NCBI RefSeq assembly: GCF_003591035.1
Contig: NZ_QYUO01000001.1
Span: 1,302,001 to 1,366,000 of the forward strand
Direction of reading: 5' to 3'
Source: Noviherbaspirillum saxi
Lineage (GTDB): Bacteria > Pseudomonadota > Gammaproteobacteria > Burkholderiales > Burkholderiaceae_D
Length of the DNA: 64,000 bases
Made by a program: the position numbers and the translations under genes. Shown here piece by piece: positions 57,545 to 64,000 of the stretch; the stretch's first letter is position 1; each line of letters starts with the position of its first letter. The notes under the pieces were generated by a model, which saw only the letters and a program-made list of their open reading frames with translations, made no database searches and was not told the DNA's origin.

Positions 57545-57855
57545 TGTGGTTCTTTCTTAAAAATCAACGCCGCGACCACGAACGGTACGGATCTGCGAGC
57601 GTATTGAAAAGGCAACGCCAACCAACGAAACAGCTGAGAAATGTTCTGAGAAATTTCGGCACAAAAGCTTTGCGCCAGGACGGTGTCTGTTAAGGCGACA
57701 CCAGGGGCGGGAGGGCTTTATCGTTTATTGCTAAAGGGTTGCGATGCTGCGAAGTGCTCGTCTGTTGCGATGCACCGGGACGCATTATACAGACGAATGC
57801 ATCCCGCTGCCCGACTATTTTTTGCACTGCAAAACGCATGGAGCAACGACTACTG
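57545..57855. other. Gap between fabI and rhlE
   Basis: This 311-base stretch holds the rhlE leader. A minus-strand TATAAT (57789-57784) has only a weak -35 region. No gene or strong terminator for fabI was seen. Confidence 0.35.
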
Positions 57856-58650
57856 TCATTCGGCTGCCGGTTCGGCGATACCTCCGACCACATGCGAGAA
57901 GCCGCCATCGACATAGGTGATTTCACCGGTGATGCCGCCGGCGAGGTCCGACAGCAGGAAGGCTGCGGTGTTGCCGACGTCTTCGATCGTGACATTGCGA
58001 CGCAAGGGCGCGTGGGTCTTCACGAAGTTGAGAATCTTGCCAAAGTCCTTGATGCCGCTGGCTGCCAGCGTCTTGATCGGGCCGGCCGAGATGCCGTTGA
58101 CGCGCACGCCTTTTTGACCAAGCGATTCGGCCAGATAGCGCACACTGGCTTCGAGCGATGCCTTGGCCAGCCCCATCGTGTTGTAGTTGGGAAGAGCGCG
58201 GATGGAGCCGAGATAACTCAGTGTCAGCAGGGCGGAATTCTGGCTCAGCAAGGGCAGGGCGGCCTTGGCCATTGCGGGAAAGCTGTAGGCCGAAATGTCA
58301 TGGGCAATGCGGAAGTTTTCGCGGGACAGGCCGTCGAGGAAATCGCCAGCGATGGCTTCGCGCGGAGCGAAGCCGATGGCGTGCACGAGCCCGTCCAGCT
58401 GATTCCAGGATTTGCCCAGGTCTGCGAATACCGCATTGATCTGCTCATCGCTGCCCACGTCGCAATCGAATATCAGCTCGCTGTCGAACTCCTTCGCGAA
58501 TTCCGTGATACGGTCCTTGAAGCGGTCTCCCACATAGGTAAAGGCCAGCTCGGCGCCTTCACGCTTGCAGGCCTGCGCGATGCCGTAAGCGATGGAGCGG
58601 TTGGACAACAGGCCGGTGATCAGAATTTTTTTGCCTTGCAGGAATGCCAT
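57856..58650 (-). CDS. fabI: Enoyl-ACP reductase (NADH), FabI
   Basis: A 264-residue short-chain dehydrogenase of the FabI class, carrying out the last reduction in fatty acid elongation. Visible are [20 protein letters not shown] (NADH binding), the catalytic Tyr and Lys in [19 protein letters not shown] (Y-x6-K) and GIKDFGKIL. The C terminus keeps the family segment [19 protein letters not shown]. It is the target of triclosan-type inhibitors in other bacteria. It is divergent from yejA. Confidence 0.95.
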   Translation of the reverse strand: MAFLQGKKILITGLLSNRSIAYGIAQACKREGAELAFTYVGDRFKDRITEFAKEFDSELIFDCDVGSDEQINAVFADLGKSWNQLDGLVHAIGFAPREAIAGDFLDGLSRENFRIAHDISAYSFPAMAKAALPLLSQNSALLTLSYLGSIRALPNYNTMGLAKASLEASVRYLAESLGQKGVRVNGISAGPIKTLAASGIKDFGKILNFVKTHAPLRRNVTIEDVGNTAAFLLSDLAGGITGEITYVDGGFSHVVGGIAEPAAE

Positions 58651-58979
58651 AGATGACTCCAGATGAATTGGTCGTATTTTACGCTTTCCGGCTAAAGCAT
58701 CGCCGCGAAAGCCGGCCGGAGCGGCCCTGATTCAATGAATTGGGCAAGATTGTAGGGAGAGTTGATGATGTGGGCAACTTTTCATGTGGAGCGGGGATAT
58801 GGCAAAAATCAAGTTTCCGGGGCATTTCCCGTGATACAACAAGGAAATCCCCTTAACAGAAGGCAAGTTTGTTGAAATACGGGCAAAACAGGCACCATCT
58901 GAGTTCCCTTTCTGTAAAATAGCCCGACTTCCGGGCCGGGCTGCCAGATCGCATCTATCCGCACCTTTCATTCAGGCGA
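58651..58979. other. Divergent promoter region fabI/yejA
   Basis: This 329-base gap contains the promoters of both genes. TAAAAT at 58915-58920 is the best -10 candidate for yejA, without a clear -35 box. No coding sequence was found; fatty-acid-regulator sites were not identified with confidence. Confidence 0.35.
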
Positions 58980-60779
58980 ATGCGTACTTTCCTCTACTCC
59001 CTTCTGTTTCTCTTCGTTCTTCCCCATAGCGGCGACGCGCTTGCCGCCCATGCTTTTTCCCTCTATGACACGCCGAAGTATCCTGCGGGATTCAAGCACT
59101 TCGAATACGTGAATCCCGAGGCGCCGCGCGGCGGGGAGCTTTATCTTGCCAATCCGGACCGTCGTACCAGCTTCGACAAGTTCAATCCGTTTTCGATGAA
59201 GGGCGTCGCCGCCGCCGGGGTGTCGAACCTGATGTTCGAAACGCTGGCGACCGGGTCGTCGGACGAGGTGGCGACGATGTACGGCTTGCTGGCCGAAGAC
59301 ATGGAGCTTGCCCCCGATCGCATGTCCATGACCTTCCGGTTGAATTCGAAGGCGAAGTTCAATAACGGCGATCCGGTCACGGCCGCCGACGTCAAGCATT
59401 CCTATGACATGCTGGTCTCGAAGGGGGCGCCGCAATTCAAGTCCATCTTTGCCGATGTGAAGGAATGCGTGACCGTCGACGAGCGCACGGTGCGCTTCGA
59501 CTTCAAGGCGCTCAACCGCGAGTTGCCGCTGATCGTCGGCGGCGTGCCGGTCTTTTCGAAGAAATGGGGCGCGAACACATCGTTCGACAAGATCCAGCTT
59601 GAAGCGCCGATCGGCACCGGTCCTTATCTGATCGAACGCTACGATGTCGGACGTTCCATCATCTACAAGCGCAATCCCGACTATTGGGGCAACGAGGTGG
59701 CGGCGCGCAAGGGCATGTTCAATTTCGGCCGCATCATCTATCGGTTTTACAAGGACGATGTCGCCCGGCTGGAAGCATTCAAGGCCGGCGAATTCGACGT
59801 GGTGGTCGAGTACAGCGCCAAGAACTGGGCGCGCAGTTACATCGGTCCCAAGTTTACCAGCGGAGAGATCGTCAAGCGCGAGCTCAAGCATTCCAATGCC
59901 GCCGGCATGCAGGGCTTCGTGATGAATCTGCGCCGCGCGCAATTTCAGGACATCCGGGTACGCAAGGCACTCGGGCTTGCACTCGACTACGAATGGATGA
60001 ACCGCCAGCTTTTCTATAACCAGTACAAACGCATTTACTCTTACTTCAACAACAGCGATCTGGCTGCGGTCGGCTCGCCTTCGGAAGAGGAGCTCAAATT
60101 GCTGGAGCCGATGCGCGCTCAGATCGATCCGCTCGCATTCGGACCCGCTCCGGTGCAGCCGCGCACTGATTCGCCTTCGTCGCTGCGCGCCAATCTGTTG
60201 CAGGCGCTCGCCTTGTTCAAGGAAGCAGGCTGGGAATATCGTGACGGTGCGCTGCGCAACAGCAAGGGTGAGCAATTCGCCTTTGAAATTCTCGACGACC
60301 AATCGGCCTTGTCGCGCGTCATCAGCGTATACGTGCGCAATCTGCAAAAGCTGGGAATACGTGTCAACCAGCGCACCGCCGACTATGCGCTCGTGCAGAA
60401 AAGGATGGAAGAGTTCGATTTCGACATGACCAGCATCCGCTTTCCGGACACGACCAGCCCCGGCAACGAATTGTTCGACATGTTCAGTTCCAAGGCGGCC
60501 GATGAAAAGGGTTCCAACAATGCCTGGGGCCTGAAGGATCCCGTGGTCGACAAGCTGGTGGCCAATCTGGTTGCAGCCGACTCGCGCAAGGAGCTGATAG
60601 GCGCGGCGCGCGCGCTGGATCGTGTCCTGCTGCACAAATACATCGTCGTGCCGCACTGGTTTTCGTCGACGCATAGAGTTGCCTATCGCAGCCGCTTCGG
60701 CATTCCTGAAACGATGCCCCTGTACTATGCGGCCGATCCCTATGTGATATCCAGCTGGTGGCAAGTCAAGCCGAGGTAA
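58980..60779 (+). CDS. yejA: YejA-type periplasmic peptide-binding protein
   Basis: A 599-residue family 5 solute-binding protein with a signal peptide (MRTFLYSLLFLFVLPHSGDA, cleavage near ALAAHA). The YFVDP-like opening FKHFEYVNPEAPRGGEL, SMTFRLNSKAKFNNGDPVTAADV and GTGPYLIERYDVGRSIIYKR are typical of the YejA/OppA group. With YejB, YejE and YejF it forms an oligopeptide importer that in enterobacteria also takes up microcin C and affects peptide resistance. It is the first gene; yejB begins three bases after its stop. Confidence 0.93.
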   Translation: MRTFLYSLLFLFVLPHSGDALAAHAFSLYDTPKYPAGFKHFEYVNPEAPRGGELYLANPDRRTSFDKFNPFSMKGVAAAGVSNLMFETLATGSSDEVATMYGLLAEDMELAPDRMSMTFRLNSKAKFNNGDPVTAADVKHSYDMLVSKGAPQFKSIFADVKECVTVDERTVRFDFKALNRELPLIVGGVPVFSKKWGANTSFDKIQLEAPIGTGPYLIERYDVGRSIIYKRNPDYWGNEVAARKGMFNFGRIIYRFYKDDVARLEAFKAGEFDVVVEYSAKNWARSYIGPKFTSGEIVKRELKHSNAAGMQGFVMNLRRAQFQDIRVRKALGLALDYEWMNRQLFYNQYKRIYSYFNNSDLAAVGSPSEEELKLLEPMRAQIDPLAFGPAPVQPRTDSPSSLRANLLQALALFKEAGWEYRDGALRNSKGEQFAFEILDDQSALSRVISVYVRNLQKLGIRVNQRTADYALVQKRMEEFDFDMTSIRFPDTTSPGNELFDMFSSKAADEKGSNNAWGLKDPVVDKLVANLVAADSRKELIGAARALDRVLLHKYIVVPHWFSSTHRVAYRSRFGIPETMPLYYAADPYVISSWWQVKPR

Positions 60780-60782
60780 GCG

Positions 60783-61844
60783 ATGAATATCTGGTCCTAT
60801 ATTGCCAAGCGCATTTTGCTGATGATCCCGACACTGCTCGGCGTCATTGCCATCACTTTCGCCGTCATCCAGTTCGTGCCCGGCGGTCCGGTCGAACAGG
60901 CCTTGATGGAATTGAAGAAAGGACAGGTCGGTGCCGGTGAAGCAGGCGGAGGCGGAGCCTCCGAATACCGCGGCCGCCAGGGCATCGATGCGGAGCGGGT
61001 AAAGGAAATCCAGGCGCTCTACGGTTTCGACAAGCCGCCGCTGGAGCGCTTTGCACAGATGCTGAAAGGCTTCGCCACCTTTGACCTTGGCAACAGCTTC
61101 TATCACCACAAGGATGTCTGGGATCTGGTCAAGTCCAAGCTGCCGGTGTCGATCAGTCTGGGCTTGTGGACTTTCTTCCTGACCTACTTCATTTCTCTGC
61201 CGCTCGGCATTGCCAAGGCGGTACGCGAGGGCAGCCGTTTCGATGTCGCGTCCAGCATCGCCGTGTTGATCGGCTATTCGATTCCCGGTTTCGTGCTGGG
61301 GGTGTTCCTGCTGGTGATGTTTGGCGGCGGCAGCTTCGTGCAATGGTTTCCGCTGCGCGGGCTGACTTCCGACAATTGGGAACAGCTGTCGTGGTTCGGC
61401 AAGGTGACCGATTACCTGTGGCACATTGCCTTGCCGGTCACGGCATCGGTTGCCGGCTCGTTTGCCGTGATGACCATGCTGACCAAGAACACTTTCCTCG
61501 AAGAGATACGCAAGCAATATGTACTCACTGCACGTGCCAAAGGCTTGAATGAAAACACCGTGCTATACAAGCATGTCTTCCGCAATGCACTGATTCCGCT
61601 GGTGACCGGCTTTCCGGCCGCATTCATCGGCGCATTCTTCGCGGGTAGCCTGCTGATAGAAACCTTGTTTTCGCTCGACGGCCTCGGACTGCTGTCGTAC
61701 GAATCGGTGATACGCCGCGACTATCCAGTCGTCATGGGTACGCTCTACCTGTTCACGCTGATCGGCCTTGTCGTCAAACTGCTGGGAGACCTGTGTTATG
61801 TGTGGGCTGATCCGCGCGTGCAATTCGAAAGCCTGAGCCGATGA
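60783..61844 (+). CDS. yejB: YejB-type peptide ABC permease
   Basis: A 353-residue inner-membrane permease of the DppB/OppB class with about six transmembrane helices. It carries the EAA loop in YVLTARAKGLNENTVLYKHVF, and an insert after the first helix (about 40-75, Gly/Glu-rich) that is typical of YejB. It ends with a four-base overlap into yejE. Confidence 0.93.
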   Translation: MNIWSYIAKRILLMIPTLLGVIAITFAVIQFVPGGPVEQALMELKKGQVGAGEAGGGGASEYRGRQGIDAERVKEIQALYGFDKPPLERFAQMLKGFATFDLGNSFYHHKDVWDLVKSKLPVSISLGLWTFFLTYFISLPLGIAKAVREGSRFDVASSIAVLIGYSIPGFVLGVFLLVMFGGGSFVQWFPLRGLTSDNWEQLSWFGKVTDYLWHIALPVTASVAGSFAVMTMLTKNTFLEEIRKQYVLTARAKGLNENTVLYKHVFRNALIPLVTGFPAAFIGAFFAGSLLIETLFSLDGLGLLSYESVIRRDYPVVMGTLYLFTLIGLVVKLLGDLCYVWADPRVQFESLSR

Positions 61845-62884
61845 ATCCAAGCAAACCGACCACATCGATTTCACCGGGAAAGCGCGTCTGGCTGCGCTTC
61901 AAGCAAAACCGTCGGGGCTACTGGAGCCTGATCCTGTTCTGCATTCTGTTCGGCATCAGCCTGCTGGGGGAGGTTGTCTCCAACGACAAGCCGCTGATCG
62001 TGCGTTACAACGGTCAGATCATGTTTCCCATCGTGACCACGTATTCGGAAAAAGCCTTTGGCGGCGACTTCGATTCGCCGGCCGATTACCTTGATCCCTT
62101 CATCGAGGATCAATTCCGGAAGGACGGCAACTGGGCGATCTATCCGCTCAATCGCTACCGTTTCGATACCCTGAATTACTTTGCCAAATCACCCAATCCC
62201 GCGCCGCCATCGGCGGATAACTGGCTGGGTACGGACGACCGCGGGCGCGACGTGTTTGCCCGCTTGCTATACGGTTTCCGGGTATCGGTGCTGTTCGGCA
62301 TGGCGTTGACCATTACGGGAGTCATACTCGGCCTGGTCACCGGTGCGATTCAGGGTTACTTTGCTGGCAAGACGGACCTGTTCTTCCAGCGCTTCATGGA
62401 AATCTGGGGTTCGATGCCCGAGCTTTATCTGCTCATCATCTTCGCTTCCATTTTCGAGCCGGGGCTGGGGCTGCTGCTGATCCTGCTTTCCTTATTCGGA
62501 TGGATGGGATTGTCCGACTATGTACGGGCCGATTTTCTGCGCAACCGCAACCTGGAATATGTGCAGGCGGCGCGCGCACTCGGTTTGTCGAACGGCCAGA
62601 TCATCTGGCGACATGTACTGCCCAACAGCATGACGCCTGTCGTCACCTTTTTGCCTTTCCGCATGAGCGCTGCCGTTCTGGCATTGACCAGTCTCGATTT
62701 TCTGGGGCTGGGTGTGCCGCCGTCGACGCCCAGCCTTGGCGAATTACTCGCTCAGGGAAAGAACAATCTCGACGCCTGGTGGATCGCCGTGTCGACCTTT
62801 GTGGTGCTCACCATGACCCTGCTGCTGTTGACCAATATCGGCGATGCCTTGCGCAATGCCCTCGACGTGCGGAGGAAGGCATGA
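61841..62884 (+). CDS. yejE: YejE-type peptide ABC permease
   Basis: A 347-residue permease of the DppC/OppC class with a cytoplasmic N-terminal tail, one helix (about 25-47), a periplasmic loop (about 48-135, including NWLGTDDRGRDVFARLLYG) and five further helices. The EAA loop is YVQAARALGLSNGQIIWRHV. It overlaps yejB by four bases and yejF by four bases (ATGA), which gives tight coupling. Confidence 0.93.
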   Translation: MNPSKPTTSISPGKRVWLRFKQNRRGYWSLILFCILFGISLLGEVVSNDKPLIVRYNGQIMFPIVTTYSEKAFGGDFDSPADYLDPFIEDQFRKDGNWAIYPLNRYRFDTLNYFAKSPNPAPPSADNWLGTDDRGRDVFARLLYGFRVSVLFGMALTITGVILGLVTGAIQGYFAGKTDLFFQRFMEIWGSMPELYLLIIFASIFEPGLGLLLILLSLFGWMGLSDYVRADFLRNRNLEYVQAARALGLSNGQIIWRHVLPNSMTPVVTFLPFRMSAAVLALTSLDFLGLGVPPSTPSLGELLAQGKNNLDAWWIAVSTFVVLTMTLLLLTNIGDALRNALDVRRKA

Positions 62885-64000
62885 GCCTGCTCGACGTACA
62901 GAACCTGCGTGTCGGATTCGGCCCGGCCACGGTCGTCAACGATGTCAGCTTCAGCATCGCCCCCGGCGAAAAATTTGCGCTGGTGGGCGAGTCCGGTTCG
63001 GGAAAAACGGTCACATCGCTATCCATCCTCAGGCTGAATCATGATGCCGACTATGGCGGCCGTATCCGGTTTGAAGGCGAAGATCTGTTGCAAAAACCCG
63101 AGCGCACCATGCGTGCGGTACGCGGCAAGGATATCGCGATGATTTTCCAGGAGCCGATGACCGCGCTCAATCCGCTGTTCACCATCGGTAACCAGATCGC
63201 CGAAGTGCTCATGCTGCATGAAGGCATCAGCGCCAAGCTTGCCGCGCAGCGCACCGTGGAGTTGCTGGACAAGACCGGTATACCGGAGCCGCAGCGTAGG
63301 GCGCTCGCATTCCCTCACCAACTGTCCGGCGGCCAGCGCCAGCGTGCGATGATCGCCATGGCGCTCGCCTGCAAGCCCAAGCTGTTGATTGCCGACGAGC
63401 CGACCACGGCGCTCGACGTGACGATACAGGTACAGATTCTGGAGCTGCTGAACCAGTTGCAGCGTGAAGAGAACATGGCGGTGCTGATGATCACGCACGA
63501 CCTGAATCTTGTGCGGCATTTCGCCAATCGTGTCGGCGTAATGGAAAAGGGACGTTTGGTAGAGACTGCAACGACCACCGAGCTCTTTGCCAATCCGCGC
63601 GAAGAATATACTCGCAAGCTGCTTGCCAGCCATCCCACACGTATCGTCGACGATGTACGTGATGACATGATGCCGATGCTTGCGACCGACAGCCTGCGCT
63701 GCACCTTCTCGATCAAGCGCGGCATGTTCAAGAAAGTGCCGTTCGTGGCGGTCGACGGCGTCGAGGTGCAACTCAAGCCGCACGAGACGCTCGGCATCGT
63801 CGGGGAATCGGGTTCAGGCAAATCCACGTTGGGGATGGCGCTTGTACGCCTGTCCACCGCCGCCGTCAGCGGCCGCATTTCCTTCGTCGGCCATCCGATC
63901 AGCGAAATGACGAGTTCGCAGTTGCGTCCGTTGCGGGCGAAGATGCAGGTGGTTTTCCAGGATCCGTTTGCGTCGCTTTCGCCGCGCAGGACGATCGAGC
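62881..64000 (+). CDS. yejF: YejF-type peptide ABC ATPase (partial, cut by window end)
   Basis: The first 373 codons of a double-ATPase subunit. The first half has Walker [13 protein letters not shown], signature [15 protein letters not shown] and Walker [14 protein letters not shown] second ATPase begins after about residue 260, with a second Walker [14 protein letters not shown] (about residues 302-314) and the Q loop [12 protein letters not shown] at the window edge. YejF energises the YejABE importer. The end lies outside the window. Confidence 0.92.
   Translation, partial: MSLLDVQNLRVGFGPATVVNDVSFSIAPGEKFALVGESGSGKTVTSLSILRLNHDADYGGRIRFEGEDLLQKPERTMRAVRGKDIAMIFQEPMTALNPLFTIGNQIAEVLMLHEGISAKLAAQRTVELLDKTGIPEPQRRALAFPHQLSGGQRQRAMIAMALACKPKLLIADEPTTALDVTIQVQILELLNQLQREENMAVLMITHDLNLVRHFANRVGVMEKGRLVETATTTELFANPREEYTRKLLASHPTRIVDDVRDDMMPMLATDSLRCTFSIKRGMFKKVPFVAVDGVEVQLKPHETLGIVGESGSGKSTLGMALVRLSTAAVSGRISFVGHPISEMTSSQLRPLRAKMQVVFQDPFASLSPRRTIE

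Noticed and set aside
58968..61517. 849-codon open frame on the minus strand, opposite yejA and yejB
   Set aside because: It is exactly antisense to two well-supported transporter genes, is rich in His, Arg, Gln and Asp as expected from reversed GC-rich codons, and shows no domain or export signal.

Overview
The window reads as chromosomal DNA of a betaproteobacterium of the order Burkholderiales, most likely family Oxalobacteraceae (Herminiimonas/Collimonas/Noviherbaspirillum type). This is inferred from GC-rich codon use, the lolA-rarA pair, an Entner-Doudoroff cluster with a HexR-type regulator, a YejABEF-type peptide importer and the character of the intergenic palindromes. No rRNA, tRNA, CRISPR array, phage or intact insertion sequence was seen.

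Region by region: (1) 1-13 kb is core metabolism. It holds the end of lolA, then rarA, then a sugar cluster in which pgi, hexR and tal run on the minus strand, divergent from edd-eda. Two HexR-like palindromes lie in the shared promoter region. Next come a receiver/CheC/diguanylate cyclase signalling set interrupted by a 162-bp palindromic element, then rpiA, yggX and argA. (2) 13-27.7 kb holds hrpA, an FAD/NAD oxidoreductase preceded by a translationally coupled 21-codon ORF, dcd, a secreted DUF1800/DUF1501 pair bordered by repeats (including a 538-bp element with 65-bp inverted ends), an Orn/Lys/Arg decarboxylase, DUF4337, folA and arfB. (3) 27.8-40.6 kb is a copper-resistance island. A CueR-type promoter drives two uncharacterised small exported proteins, a TolC-like channel, a multicopper oxidase, a CopI-like cupredoxin, a DUF411 protein and a CusF-like protein. 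A fragment of a Csp copper-storage gene, a His-rich P1B ATPase and an isolated DsbD alpha domain follow. Then, on the other strand, come cueR and a second Cu ATPase (copA) with its own CueR promoter. A truncated Crp/Fnr gene sits at the edge. The two gene fragments and different codon use suggest the island was assembled by transfer.

(4) 40.6-50 kb: a methyl-accepting chemotaxis protein, thyA and a four-gene ABC operon (LolD-like ATPase, FtsX-like permease, AttH lipocalin-like protein, MsbA-like exporter). (5) 49.7-56 kb: ergothioneine genes egtD-egtB; leuA preceded by a leucine-rich leader peptide with six CUA codons whose start coincides with the predicted transcription start; a GNAT acetyltransferase; and an EgtB/SenA-family protein in which two expected iron-binding histidines are Tyr and Arg. 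(6) 56-64 kb: rhlE, fabI and yejA-yejB-yejE-yejF (last gene cut by the window end).

The observations most worth following are the leaderless leuA leader, the EgtB/SenA homologue with a broken metal motif, the RND-less copper operon with two unknown proteins, the receiver-CheC-GGDEF module and the AttH ABC operon.
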